64,000 nt of DNA from Macrostomum hystrix. Taxonomy: Eukaryota > Platyhelminthes > Macrostomidae. Positions 50,929 through 63,028 of the stretch are shown in pieces. The notes below the pieces were generated by a model that saw nothing but the letters and a program-made list of their open reading frames with translations, was not told where the DNA came from and did not search any database. Position 1 is the first letter of the stretch. Every line of letters starts with the position of its first letter. The position numbers and the translations under genes were made by a program. The stretch lies in contig CATNEN010000005.1 in assembly GCA_950097015.1 (NCBI GenBank), positions 5,013,501 through 5,077,500 of the forward strand, in the 5' to 3' direction.

Positions 50929-52377
50929 TGTCTATCAATCTGTCTATCAGTCAGCAGTCTGTAAATGTATCTGTCAACTATCTGTCATATAAATCTGTCA
51001 TACAGATCTGTCATCTGTCATCTGTCATACAAACTGATTTAGACAGAGCTGCGAAACTGACTTAGGCACAGCTGATTTAGGCATAGCTGCGAAACTTATT
51101 TGAATCAAACTGGTTGAATCAGCCATTGATATTAGCTAATACATTGCAAACTACCAAGATGGGATCTTATTTGAAATGCACTCGTATTCAAAAAGGGATT
51201 TTATTTAAAGTGTGTTTGACAATGCGAATGAGGCATGTGAGAAAAAAGAAGTTTGCTGAGGAGTGTGACTAGAAAGGAGAAGGGGAAATAATGTGAAAAT
51301 TGAGCAATGAAACTATAGAATATAATCAATGGAGAAAAGGTAGAACTGAGCTGCTGAGATTGGATTTAAACTGGAACGGCATAGGACAACAATTTATTAC
51401 CGTAGATATTATTTGATATATCTACAAGCAGAATGGGATCTGATTTAAAATAGGATATGATTCAAATTGGGATTTGATGAAAATGAGTACCTCTGAGTTT
51501 TGCAAATGTATGAAGTTTCAGATTAGCAGATTTGTAAGTCTTTAAGACTGATTATCGCTATTTGACAAACTGACAATCCTCAGTTTGTGACAATACCGAG
51601 TATCCTCAGTTCTTGAATGCGCCTTCTCTGTTCTATGCAGTGTATTTTAAATGGCATGAAAGTTTGCAAAAGAAAAGAGAAGTCTGCTGATCAGTGTGAC
51701 TAGAAAAGAGAGGGGGAATTTAGTATGATAATCTGATATATAATATATCATAGCTATATATAGCCAGTGTTAGCTTTATTAAAAGCGTCAAACCAAAGGT
51801 CGAAGGATGTAGCTCCAGTTGCTTTTGCAAAGTCCATTCACAATGAGATAGCTGCATTGAACTGACTCTTTAAGTCATTTATTATAATAAGAGGGCCTCT
51901 TTCAAGGGCAATAGTTGCGATGCTGAGCTACTTATTGTTCGGAACGTTGCAGTCGCAGATAGTACGAGCAGGGCTAAGAAATTGACTTACAAATGAAGAA
52001 AGTCCATAATTTGTCTAAATGTGTATAAAACTGTACTACACATGAGCAATACAAGCATCAAGAAAATCGGAATAAGGCAAGTCATTTCTCTGATAGTCGG
52101 AATTTCTTGGAATAGAATTTAATTAAATTTTCAGTAACAACTAAAGAGTGCTCTGAACAATTTTATGTATGAAATGAGTAAGATAATTTTATCAAAAACG
52201 TTGACATATAAAAGCTCCAAACAAAGAAACCGTAAGAAAGTTGATAGTTTTGTTTTACCTAAAATTGCGTTATTAACGATCTCCCAAAATTCCTATTTTT
52301 AATAGAGAACATTATCGTATTATTTTCACTTTAAAGTACTGAATATGGCTCCCCGAAGGGGGGCAAAAACTTGCTAG
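50929..52377 (+). repeat. Helitron 3' module shared with 30790-31500 and 35440-36393
   Basis: It begins with CTGTC-rich sequence (TATCTGTCAACTATCTGTCA) and contains GGTTGAATCAGCCATTGATA, AAAGGTCGAAGGATGTAGCT and the 3' hairpin. In the other Helitron the same module is split around the two cargo genes. Confidence 0.8.
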
Positions 52378-52440
52378 TCTACTATACTAAAAATGAAATG
52401 CTTGCTTGGTTGCTTGTAATTGATTTTCACTGACGTAAAC
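52378..52440 (+). mobile_element. 5' terminus of a third Helitron copy
   Basis: TCTACTATACTAAAAATGAA, then GCTTGCTTGGTTGCTTGTAA, matches the 5' end at 47959 in most positions and directly follows the CTAG terminus at 52377. I cannot find its 3' end; the copy may be truncated. Confidence 0.6.
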
Positions 52441-53560
52441 CTAGCCTCATGCCATCCTCACGATATTTGAAAACAATGTGCGATGGCTGCGATACTGCCT
52501 AAAATTAGCAGATACGATGAAGACAAATATGCATTGCCTGTTTTTGCATCGATATATGCCATGGTCGTGCGTGTGAATGGCTCTAAAATATGAAAGCGTG
52601 AGGATGGCGTGAGGATGGCGTGAGGATGGCTTCCCAAAGATGCACATACGCTCGTATCAACTAATTCGTGCGATGATTTCTAAATCCTACATAGGCACGT
52701 GCCAGTAATAACTGTGTGAAATTTCAAATCAAGGCATCAAATTCTTTGCCTTTTAGGCACGTCGGAGAAACTAAATCGGCTGAAGTATGTGGTGTCTTGC
52801 TGCGATAAAAGAACGTATTATAGGGTACATTGAGAAAGCACACATATCGCATAGCTACTCTCCTGAACTACAAAAATTCGAAAACCGCAACTTTGCGATG
52901 GCCCTAGTTGCTGAGATCGACGTCATTATGCATGAACATAAAATGGCACAAATTTGTCCCCGGCGTTATCAAAATTATTTCAAGCAAACTAACAAAACAT
53001 TTGTCGCTGGAGACAACAATGTCGACAAACAACAAAGTCTAACTTAGAGTTAAAACCAAAATTAACATTAAAGATATTCGAGTATATCCGAGAAGACTAC
53101 ACTCAGTCTGTTGTTATTTATTGCATCAGTTACTTCTCCCACTTTGAATGTAAGCAAGACTTTCAATAGAATAGAAAGATTTAGATTTTCTTATTTCAAA
53201 AAGAAATGTTATCGCATGTTTTTTATTTTTAGTTGCAAATAAATTAGTCATAGCATAAATTCATAATAAATTACATTTGCAAGTTATAAAAAAGGAACAA
53301 TTTGGAATAGAAATAAGCAAGACAGAACTTGCTACAAAGTTAGGAGTATAGAAAAATTACATGCAAAAATATAGAATGCAAAGTATAAAATACAGATAAA
53401 GTATTAATAATAATAAATGATGTGGAGTGTGCTGCTGGAATCGAGTGGGAATGTGAGCCAGCATAATTTTTCAAATTTTTAAGTAACTAATAATTGCGAC
53501 CCACATAGCAGCTGGCCACAAAACAAGATCATTAATCTTAGGGCCGGGTTTGATGCGGCG
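52441..53560. other. Non-coding interval, possible rest of third Helitron
   Basis: AT-rich. Contains a short GAGGATGGCGT triplication near 52600-52630. Open frames here (for example 52787-53047) show no recognisable domain. Confidence 0.35.
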
Positions 53561-53711
53561 GTGAATCAAGTAGCTGTCGAATCCTCTCTCTCCGGAGTTG
53601 TCTAGACTCCCCGTAGGAATGACTGATCGCGGCCATAATGCTACTGTATGAACTAGTTTAGGTCATAATTCCCCTCCAAACCGCGATCAGATATAGGGGC
53701 TCACTCACGCG

Positions 53712-54182
53712 TTATGAGTGATCATAAAATTCTTCATGTCCCCGCTTCTTTACAGTATTCGAGCCCAGCTCGGCTTCATGACCTCCTTCCTTTAGATACA
53801 TGTAAACATCACTGTAGGCAGGTCGGCGCCTGCGCTTCCATTGTCCCGGCGGAGTAACAATTGTTGGCCGTCTGCCGATGGCTGCTCTCGATGAGCACCT
53901 GTCGTTTCCCGCCGCCGGTTCATTGGGCAATTGGGGCAGCCTGTCGTCGCTTCGATTCCCCGTTGACAGGCGGGCGTGAATGTGGGTTGCTTTGATGGAT
54001 GTCGGGGTTGGCGTGCTGCAAGGCCTATTTAAGCAAGCGCGCGGCGCTGCTTCCTGGAGGACCTTTTTCCCCGACCGGCTTTTCCCCTTCTTCCCTGCCG
54101 GGCTTACTTTTGCCGGGCCGGACTCCCACCGGACCCAGAGCACCTTCCCGGACCCACTTAGGGCATAGACCCTAGAGCTCAT
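53712..54182 (-). CDS. Hypothetical 156-aa ORF
   Basis: ATG start (MSSRVYALSGSGKV). Basic and Pro-rich, with KRRRRPAYSDVYMYLKEGG near the C-terminus. I recognise no domain, see no homologue in the window and no promoter. It may be a fragment or chance ORF in a GC-richer segment. Confidence 0.2.
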   Translation of the reverse strand: MSSRVYALSGSGKVLWVRWESGPAKVSPAGKKGKSRSGKKVLQEAAPRACLNRPCSTPTPTSIKATHIHARLSTGNRSDDRLPQLPNEPAAGNDRCSSRAAIGRRPTIVTPPGQWKRRRRPAYSDVYMYLKEGGHEAELGSNTVKKRGHEEFYDHS

Positions 54183-56100
54183 AGCTCCACAGTTAGCGCA
54201 GGCCCATTGCCTGTCCCCATTCCCCCTGAGCGCGAGCCACCTCTTTAGGTGAGCTGTTAAATTGAGCCTTGAGCTCCAAGCGTGTTGGCCCCCTTGCCGA
54301 CTCGCAGCATCTTTCCCTTCCCGGCTTTTGCTATCTTACCCCATCCTCTTCCCCGAGAACAACGGGGTTGCAGCACGCGGCCGAAGCGACTCCAGATAAG
54401 TAATCCGCGCAGCGGTTTGCAATTATTGCTCCTAAGGGGCTTTCTATTAGTCAGGCGGCATTTAGTGGGAGGGAAGCTAGGAATTGTTTCGCCTAATAAA
54501 CTATCCAATCTAAGCACCTTTAACTTATTGGGCTTAACTTTATAACAATTTAATTTCTTTTATTATGTCTCCTTTCCACCTTTATTTTAACCTTAGACAG
54601 CCCTCTACCATGAGTGGCTAATCTATTAGGGGAATGGGCTCTGGCACGGCCGAGCTGAAAGCTGCGGCTGGAAGGCAATTGTAAGCGCGCATGAGAGTAA
54701 TATGGAGCTAGGGATTTGTAAGTAAATGCGGAGGGTAGCATGTGCATTTCCTTTCCAGGGGGTTGGGGGAATCCTTGGCCGGTTTTCCTTCTCCCTCTTG
54801 GGCGGGTTCAAGGTACGTGTCGAGCTCCCTTTCCAATGGAGTTTTCCCGCTGTCCCCCTTTCGCACCTGCGGCCACGGGAACGAGAGTGATGTTCATTTA
54901 AGCACGCTTGCATAATCACTCAGCCAGTGTTCAGCTTAACCTCTCCTGCCTCTGTTTTCCTCAGCTCACACAGACTCGGTTTGCTAGCTATCTAATGTGT
55001 AGGCTGTAGTCTAATGTACAGAATGTGTCCGATGTCCCATGAGTAGGATTCTGGCTATGGGTTTCTCTTTCAGGTTCTGAGTACCACCTTTCTAGACCAC
55101 TGTAGCGCAATTTCAGGAATCCCCTGGTGAGGCGTGTCTCGATCCATTCTGGGGTCTTCACCCTAGTCTAAAACGGAAGTTACAGAAGGCCCTATTTTTT
55201 CGGCTTGTCTAAGATCTGTGTGACAAACTAGGAGCCGCGAGCTCCGGGGACCCAAGTTCCCAAATGTCTGCGGTGGCAACGTAGGCGCATTGGGTGGTGG
55301 CGCTACCCTAGATCATTTTTCCGCTTGCCGATAGCCTTTCCACATTTCTAAGACAAGAGCCTAGGCCGAGTCGACCACTGCTACCGAGTTTAGGGGTCAG
55401 TTACGAACATGCTACTGATGACAGTAGGCTGCATAGCCCTGTCCTATCCGTTTGCGGGTAGTCCGACATCTATTTAGACTTTTAGCCGGTTTCGAGCACT
55501 GCTTGGGGTAGGCACGGCAGTCATGCCTGTGGCCTATGGGTTGAGTGGGACTGGCCAGCCTGAGGCCGAGAGGACCACTCCCTGCATCCACTGTCTCTCC
55601 CTTCATCTCTCCCTTCATCCCTCTTTCCGCGGCAACTCGCGAGACTTTGCGGTACGACTTCTGACTCTATCGCCATCCCCACACTCCTTTCCTTCACGAG
55701 GACAGATCATCGGATTGCAAACCCGCAGCTATTTCATAAAATACAACGCAAACAGGCAGCATAGACATGGGGTCAAAATATTACAAATTTAAATACATAG
55801 CAAGAAATATCTTTGTGTACTATACTCAACGTAAATAACTTAGCGCGTTTCTAAAGCATGCACGAAAATAATTGAAAGGAAGACGAATGAGTTTTATACG
55901 TCACAAACACTACAAAATTTAATAAGTAAAGCTATTTCAAAAAAATTTAGACCACTGTACACATTATACTACCAATACACTAAATCAATCTCAAACAGGC
56001 CGACTGCCTCCGTAGCTGTCGGGGAAGCTGCCACGATACATGCAAGCGCATGCTGAACAAGTGCTTTGCTAGCAACATGCAGTGCGTTGTCAATTGGTCA
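54183..56100. other. GC-richer non-coding interval, nothing recognised
   Basis: Base composition is clearly richer in G and C than the flanks up to about 55700. Several short open frames overlap on both strands but none shows conserved residues. It may be an unrecognised repeat. Confidence 0.3.
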
Positions 56101-56640
56101 GGACGACAGAGTCGGCGAGACTGCGCGAGGCCGAAACAGGCGTGGAGTTGTCGGACAACGAGCTGGGATTCTGCAATTTCATCAGTATTTTCTTAGGTAA
56201 GATATTCATCTTATATTGATATTTAGGCAACATGAAATTGTTATGGGCAAATTAGGCAATCATGTCATGAGCATTTCGTCATTGAGACTCTGAACACATT
56301 TTCAGACGCTGTCGCCGTGCTTTACCACCAGCAAAGTCGACCATCGGAGTTCGACGTGGAGAAGGAGATTAAAAACCTCCTAAAACACGCAGCCGAGAGG
56401 CTGGCGGCAAAGGAGCGGCGAGTCAGTGCCGGGCAGCGCAACGCGGCGGCGGCTAAAAATACGGCATCTGGAGGTGCGGCGGTCGGATCTGCGGAGGCCG
56501 GAGCTTCAGCGGCCTTAGCTGCGGAGGCCGGAGCTGCGGCATCTGGAGGTGCGGCGGTCGGAGCTGCGGCATCTGGAGTTACGGCGGCTCGAAAGCGCCC
56601 TCGAGTTCCGAGCAGCAGCTCAGAAGATGAATATTTATAA
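56101..56640 (+). CDS. Small unknown protein, at least 2 exons
   Basis: Exon to 56196 (ESARLREAETGVELSDNELG, FCNFISIFL) ends TTAG|GTAAG. The next exon, 56306-56640, starts after TTTTCAG and joins in phase (DAVAVLYHQQSRPSEFDVEK). It continues as a probable helix (EIKNLLKHAAERLAAKERR), an Ala/Gly-rich repeat (GAAASGGAAVGAAASG) and ends RKRPRVPSSSSEDEYL. The KRPR run could be a nuclear signal. The 5' start is not resolved; an acceptor-like GGTCAG precedes 56101. Function unknown. Confidence 0.45.
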
Positions 56641-56866
56641 ATTGTCTCTCACTCATAAGTCCCACCTTTCGTTTATATTTCGGAACTATAATTAGTATGC
56701 TGCTACTAACGACTTGCTAGTGAGTAGCTAAAATGGGACATGAGTGGCACAATTTATACTCCAAATTGTATTTATGTCTTGATGTATACATATAAAATTT
56801 TGTGAATACTACTATTAGTAGTGTAGCTCTGTATAAAAAATCGTGCAAGACAAAAATAATACTCAC

Positions 56867-57181
56867 CAAACGCTCTTGCTCCACTCGGGAATTCCGGAAA
56901 TTCACGTAGGCACTCCAACTCGAAATCGGAGAGAAATCCGGTTGCCCAGCATTGTTAGACCGCTGACCGAGCTGCTGCACACCGAGCTGCCGCTGCTGCA
57001 TAAATTCAGTCAGTCTAGCCGAGATAGCATCAACTGACGAATTCATGTCTCTCCGGAGAGCTTCGACAGCGGCCTGTGTCTCATAGCATCTCCTAGCAGT
57101 CAGAGTCGCCAAATAGATGGCCGTCTGCAGGGATGCAGGGTCCAGGCCGCTTCTTCGCAGCCGGTTCTGCGTTCCGGCCAT
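56867..57181 (-). CDS. Exon of an unknown minus-strand gene
   Basis: From ATG at 57181 (MAGTQNRLRRSGLDPASLQT) to a GT donor after EQERL (GTTTG|GTGAGT at 56867). It encodes a probable coiled coil (AVEALRRDMNSSVDAISARL, TEFMQQRQLGVQQLGQR). Later exons are not identified. It faces the plus-strand small gene tail to tail, 230 bp away. Possibly both belong to a transposon, but there is no evidence of ends. Confidence 0.4.
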
Positions 57182-57439
57182 AGAGGAGCCCGGTTGGCCT
57201 AGGAAGCTGCCATTGTCTGTTGACAACGTTAATTGAACGGACGGGTTGATATGTAAGTTTGTAACTAAGCAAGTCTATTTGCGAATAACCAATCAATAAG
57301 ATTGTGAATGGATCAGTGAGTCTCAATGATTCAATAGTGAGTCTACAAATGAGTGAATGCAGAAATATTATTTTGAAACCTTACCATCAGCTACTTCCTG
57401 ATGGACCGCTGTTGATAATGATAAAGATAAAGATAATGA

Positions 57440-57960
57440 CCATGATCCCCAAGTTGACAAAGATTCCTAGTTGACAGTGATCCACAAGTTGACAATGATC
57501 ACTCAGTTGATTATGATCACTCAGTTGATTATGATCACCCAGTTGACAATTATCCCCCAGTTGACAATGATCACCCAGTTGAAAATGATCCCCCAGTTGA
57601 CCATGATCCCGAAGTTGACAAAGATTCCCAGTTGACAATGATCTACAAGTTGACAATGACCACTCAGTTGATTATGATCCCCCAGTTGACAATGATCACT
57701 CAGTTGAAAATGATCCCCCAGTTGACCATGATCCCGAAGTTGACAAAGATTCCCAGTTGACAATGATCTACAAGTTGACAATGATCACTCAGTTGATTAT
57801 GATCACCCAGTTGACAATGATCCTCCAGTTGACAATGATCCCCCAGTTGACAATGATCCCCCAGTTGACAATGTACCTCCCCTGTTGACCATGATCCCCC
57901 AGTTAACAAAGATCCCCAAGTTGATCATGATACCCCAGTTAACAATGATCCCTGAATTGC
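57440..57960. repeat. 18-bp minisatellite, about 29 copies
   Basis: The unit is CAGTTGACAATGATCCCC with variants (GATTATGATCACT, AAAGATTCC). Longer repeats are visible: 57466-57600 and 57597-57740 share the order of variants. On the minus strand it would read repeated CQLGDH, which I regard as incidental. A SINE tail follows directly at 57955. Confidence 0.9.
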
Positions 57961-58145
57961 TTCAGTTCAACCAGCTGTTAAATTGGTACCAGCATCAGCT
58001 GAGATACTTGAAAGGTGGGTGTGGCATCCCCCCAGTCCATGGACTGAACAGCTATACGCAACCTTCAGATGCGCCGCGCCATAGCTGCTGCTGTGCTGTC
58101 GGCTGCACATTTGGCCCAATTGGGGCAGGTGTAATCAATTATTAT
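57955..58145 (+). repeat. SINE family 1, 5'-truncated copy
   Basis: TTGCTTCAGTTCAACCAGCT, CAGTCCATGGACTGAACAGC, CTGTCGGCTGCACATTTGG, then an ATT-rich tail. The tRNA head is missing; the copy starts where the 18-bp satellite ends. Confidence 0.8.
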
Positions 58146-59711
58146 TATTATTATGGTGGTATGTAATTCTATGGTAATGTGTTTACATAATGGCGAAGTG
58201 ATTTGGAGAGTCGTCGATTTACGCTCGTAAAGCAGGTCGCTCAATTGTGAGGGCGACCGGCATTATGCATTTTGGCGCTGATTCATTTCTTAAATTCTAA
58301 CAGCAACTGCGCACTTGGTGTGGCCTCTGATGCGCAAGTTGACAAGATTTTTTGGCTCAGTTGTGCCAGCTCAGTATTATTTACTTATTAAGTATTTTAG
58401 ACAGATGAGCCGCCTTCAGGAAAACGATCCCAAAAGATTCGATCGCAGGTGATAGCACTAGCTGTGTCAGCATTATGTTTTGCTGCATAACGTTTAAATT
58501 TCGAAATTAAAGAAGTAAGAGTCAATGAAAATAAATATAAATTTCTAACGCAGTTCAGTATAAAGAATAATTCTGACTGTGGCTGCTTAATTGCTGCACA
58601 AAGAACGTTAAATTTTCTGTATAAATAGTAAAAGGATGCATAGCGGGAGAAAAAAGTAAACACCAAGTATCTGTATACATATGGGATAGGCCTGGGATAG
58701 GATTTGGATTGCACTCAAACCGGAAAGTTTTGTAGAATTAAATATCTGCAGGGTACTAAATGCAAAGCAACTGAAGAAGAGTGAAATTGAACAGACCACA
58801 GTAAATTACAGAAATAAAAATGGGAAAGCTTAAAGAGCAATAATAAAAGAGCCCGCTTTTACCTGATAAAGGCACTTTGAGTTTTTCTTTCGTACAAAAT
58901 GCCTGTTGTGACTATTAATTAGTAAAAACTTATTTTCGAATTTATTTCTCACGCCGAACAGTTATATTGCAGTGATTATGCCGCTAAACAGTACGGCAAC
59001 AGTTTCATGACGCTCGAACTTCCGAGGAGCAATCTTAGAATAGACACTAATATCAATGTCATCCGCAGCTTCCATTTCTCGACGCACCTGACCGTGTACC
59101 GGGCGTCAGGTGTTCATGGAGAATATCTGGAAGAAATTCGGAATGTTTTAAACCCAATTTACATACGAGTATTTATCTTTGTCTAGAATGATTGTCCTTA
59201 ATCAAAATTATAAACGTATATTACCAAATTTGTAAAGGGATCAGTGTCATTGACAATACAACAACAACAACAACAACGAACAACTGTCATTGAAAATGGC
59301 AATTAGAAATATAATTACTGATTATTGTCTACAACCGTAATTGTAGACAATACAATAGCCTGGGGAATTTCATGGTCTACCCCAACTAAATTTTGAGAGA
59401 TCCAGAGGGGAAGTAAAATACAATGTGCAGCCACCAGGCGTCATAAAAAGAACAAGGAAGAAGCGTGCTGGCATCGGTTAGTGTGTTTGAGCTGCGAAAA
59501 TTTGGGATTTGGGAATCTTTAGTATTTAGGATCTTTAGTGTATTGGGGATTACGGGATATAACCTAGCCCAGATTCAGGGGCGGTTTACAGATTTATGGA
59601 AACGGCATGTGATTCTGTGGCTTGGGATTCAGTGTTAACTATTCCATGGAAAATTTTTGCATTTTCGGAACAATTAGCTATCAAAACTTAGCATTGCCCA
59701 ACCTCAGACAG
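58146..59711. other. Non-coding interval, nothing recognised
   Basis: AT-rich with a short (CAA)n tract near 59260-59278. It is presumably intron or 5' flank of the ETS-domain gene. No coding exon could be supported. Confidence 0.35.
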
Positions 59712-59989
59712 GAATTTTTGGCTGTGGGAGTTTCTGTACCAGTTACTCGAAACTCCGTCTGTCGCTGACCTGTCGCCACCCTACTTGCGCTGGGAGAACA
59801 AGCTGGATGGCATTTTCCAAATTCTAAACCCAACCGGCCTAGCAGAGGCCTGGGGCAGTCACAAGCGGTGGGACATGAGCTTTGAAACGATGAAGCGAGC
59901 GCTGAGGCATTACTACGAGGACAAGCTTATCACCAAGACCCCCCCGAAGAGACAAGCACTTTTACAAATTTCACTTCGACCACGAGAAA
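59712..59989 (+). CDS. ETS DNA-binding domain exon, ETV6/Yan-like, with a frameshift
   Basis: The acceptor CTCAGACAG precedes NFWLWEFLYQLLETPSVADL. Then come YLRWENKLDGIFQILNPTGL and AEAWGSHKRWDMSFETMKRA, and LRHYYEDKLI, the ETS recognition helix (MKRALRHYY). The YQLL, RWE, NPTGLA and RALRHYY residues fit the TEL/Yan subfamily best. The end of the domain should be F-Y-K-F-like: it appears (KHFYKFHFDHEK) only after shifting one base within a run of seven C at about 59939-59945. The exon then ends at AAA|GTAAAA. So this copy has one extra C: a real mutation, a pseudogene or a sequence error. Other exons were not found. Confidence 0.8.
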
Positions 59990-61685
59990 GTAAAACTTTT
60001 TTTAGAAAATGACTGAGACAAAATGACACCCAAATCAGAAATCCCATAATTTAATTAATACCTCAGAAATCCCTACATTGCCCTAGAAATCACATGATCC
60101 GGACAATGACTCAGAATTACATCACGGATTGTCTGATTGTCAGTTGCGCTACTTCACTCATGTAAACTATTGTTTCTTACGGCCATGTTTTGTTCTGTTT
60201 TCTTGTGTTTTCTCATATTGTCCATGCATGACTTATCATCAGTAATTAAGCCTTAATTTCGAAGACATGTAATTGAGACCGACTGTTTCCTATAAAAGTA
60301 TGAGATCTACGAGTACTTATAAGTGCTATACTATAAATAAACTAATAGTTGCTGCACATTATTTCATAAACTAAAAAACAAAAAAGCACACTTAACGTTG
60401 TTGCGAGTGCAGCCGTGGAACTCTATTGACATGACAAGGAGTTCGTGAAGGTCGCTGTCGTTCTCTAACCTGCTAAACTCGGCCAGATGCAGCTAGCCGG
60501 GACGCTGGGCAAACTTGTGCTCGACGCTGACTGAAATTCCCATGCTGCAGAGGGTTAGATCAATTCATTTATCTCATTTTGAATTCCTAATGTGAATTTA
60601 AACTCAAACTGCTTAAGAAGAAAGTAACTGCATACCTGTACATCCGAGGTAAAAGCTAAGAGCAAAGTCGATCGTCGGTACATTTTCTGCCGACCACCTT
60701 GCAACACACGTCTCAGGATTTTCTGGAACGGGGAAAACTAAAATTGGAATTTGACAGTATACAGTTTTTGCTTTCGGTTGAAATTTGATCCCTGTCAACT
60801 ATGAATTTCAGCTACATTTCAGCAAGCCTTTAAGGGACAGATGCGATTATAGCCAGCTATTATATTAAGTCATTCTGAGAAGCTAAGCATGCATGCATGT
60901 TAAGTGCAGAAACACAGAGCAAGGTGCAATAGCTCAATAAATATGTTTGTTGTCGTTCAAAGCTAAATCACTTTATAAATACTTATGCATGCAGTGCATG
61001 TAATAAATAAATAAGTGTGAAATAAATAAAGACACGAAGGCATAGATATCCAAAAATGCAGAGCTGCTATAGCCTATAAATTGGCGCTATATCCATATAA
61101 TCCATGGATCGACGATTGATCTATCTGCGTACATGCATGCTCTGAAAGGCGAAAAGGAGTTTTAAGGCGCAAAAATGTTATTATTTAAATACGTAATTAA
61201 TATTTGGCATGCAACGCAAATATCATTATTTAGTAAAAATATGCAACTTTAATAAATGCTTTATCCAATGGCAACAAGGGCATGCATCCAACTCTAAGCG
61301 AATGCTTGAAGTTGGCTTATGGAATGAGCTGCATGGTTAAACACGAAGTGCGGCACGTACGACAAAAAGACTAACGTTATAGCATTTAGTTACTGTCATA
61401 TTAAAGGTGAGTGCATTTTGCTTTATTGTAATATTGTGTTAGCATTTGTTGTGTGAATTGCAGCATGTTAAACTACGTGTAGCTAATGGCTAGAAAGAGA
61501 TTTAGTTTTACCACCTAGCACCAATATGAAGTTTTTAAAGGAAAGTAAAACCTGCAAAACCGGGTATATCTTTTTAGGATGTTTAAAAGCATATTTTAAG
61601 AATTGTTAAAAAACTGTCAAGAATAGAGAAGAACTATAAAATAGCAAAGTGGTTTAACAAACCTTTTTATTTCGTTCCACCGGAA
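59990..61685. other. Non-coding interval, nothing recognised
   Basis: AT-rich, many GCATGCAT and AATAAATAA words, no gene supported. Probably intronic or intergenic. Confidence 0.35.
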
Positions 61686-61848
61686 GGTAGGTGCCGGGGC
61701 GGGGTGAAGTTGGTTGATGCCCCGGCACCAAGTTGGGTTTGGTTCCCAACTCTACTAGTACAATTTATGCCCTCTGGCATGACGCCTAACTTATTTGCTT
61801 CAGTAGGTGCCGGGGCGGGGTGAAGTTGGTTGATGCCCCGGCACCTAC
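61686..61848. repeat. Duplicated hairpin-forming repeat
   Basis: The ~42-bp block GGTGCCGGGGC...GCCCCGGCACC occurs at about 61687-61728 and 61806-61848. Each block has an 11-bp perfect inverted repeat around a ~19-bp loop (loop core GGTGAAGTTGGTTGAT). In between lies a third GGCACC half-site. Confidence 0.85.
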
Positions 61849-61914
61849 CTTCACCTTCCACACGACACGTTTGCCCTGGCCCACCGTGTGTGGCTCAAGA
61901 AGCCACGGTGAGCC

Positions 61915-61980
61915 AGGGCCCTGCTGCTGCCCCTGCTGCTGCTGGGGCTGCTGCTGCTGCTGCAGCTGCTGCTGCTCATT
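61915..61980. repeat. (CTG)n microsatellite
   Basis: Interrupted CTG repeats (CTGCTGCTGCCCCTGCTGCT, then CTGCTGCTGCTGCTGCAGCT). No protein could be supported around it. Confidence 0.9.
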
Positions 61981-62422
61981 TTCCATATTTCGCATGGAAA
62001 ATGCGAACGATGAATTTGAACGATGAACGATGAACGATGAATCTTTATCCGACAGTAGATAGACCTAACTGGCAATCTATCTGAAATTAAGTGGTTTCAG
62101 TCAAATTCGTATCTTTTTAATCAAGATCGTATGAACAGATCTTTGTATGATTATCGATTTTTAAGAACACTCAGCACTGAAATCTCAGAGGAATCAAATG
62201 AGAAGCAATCAAAAGAATTTCGAAGGAATTAAACAAATAAAAGAAATTCAAAGACAGACGAAACAATTCTAGGTTTCGGCAAGAGTGTTCTATTAAATAA
62301 ATTCTGCTGACTGGTAAGTTACTAGTTTCAATTGTAGCTCGAACATTTTTTATCAGACTAATTTAAATGGCTAATAGTAATAAGTTTTTCAGCTATTAAA
62401 ATATTCAACATTATTGAACAGG

Positions 62423-62526
62423 TACTTATCACACTAGCTGGAATGGTGGCATTGTTGACTGGCTTAAGGCAGTACTACCTAGCAACTGCTTTCCTTACAT
62501 CAGTGCATCTGAGAACTGGTCACATT
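62423..62526 (+). CDS. Possible exon of unknown membrane protein
   Basis: The stretch between TTGAACAG and CATT|GTAAGTGC is open and hydrophobic: VLITLAGMVALLTGLRQYYL, ATAFLTSVHLRTGHI. It could be one or two membrane helices. There is no recognisable family. Confidence rests only on flanking splice signals and composition. Confidence 0.3.
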
Positions 62527-62832
62527 GTAAGTGCTTGACTAATCATGATCCTTTTGTGAAATACTTGGCACCTAACCCACAATTGATAGCTACTAGCTTT
62601 TTGAGCCATTGGTTTCGATTATAAATGTGTACAGGTTCAGTTTGTCTAAAAAGGTGCTATGCATGCATATTTGAACTAAAAGGCTTACTAAACATAGACC
62701 ACCTTTGTATGTCAGACCCTAAAGTGTCATAAAAATTATAGCCATTCATTGGCTATTGACAGCTGTTGGTACTAGCTAGGGTTATTTGGTCTGCTGCATT
62801 CATGTGAGACAATTTGTGTCCTTTAGCAAGAC

Positions 62833-63028
62833 ACTAATTTAACTCTGCATTGCTTCAGTTCACCCAGCTGTTAAATGGTACCAGCATTCGCTGGGATATT
62901 TGAAGGTGGGTGTGGCGTCCCCCCAGACCATGGACTGTACAGCTGTACGCAGTCTTCAGATGCGCCGTGCAATAGCTCCGACTGTGCTGTCGGCTGCACA
63001 TCTGGCCCAATTGGTGTAATCAATTATT
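62833..63028 (+). repeat. SINE family 1, 5'-truncated copy
   Basis: ATTGCTTCAGTTCACCCAGC, GGTGGGTGTGGCGTCCCCCC, CTGTCGGCTGCACATCTGGC, then the tail. Confidence 0.8.

Larger units (their letters stand above)
47959..52377 (+). mobile_element. Non-autonomous Helitron with both ends, 4419 bp
   Basis: The 5' end is TCTTATATACTAAAAATGAA preceded by A (47958). The 3' end is a CCCCGAAGGGG hairpin followed by CAAAAACTTGCTAG (52374-52377) and then T. An A|T target without duplication is the Helitron rule. It carries only a helicase C-terminus and non-coding modules shared with the Helitron at 30206-36393. A second 5' end, TCTACTATACTAAAAATGAA, starts directly at 52378. Confidence 0.85.

Noticed and set aside
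57387-57909. Minus-strand open frames rich in CQLGDH repeats
   Set aside because: They follow from an 18-bp satellite, whose period is divisible by three, so several frames stay open. There is no start, domain or splice context.
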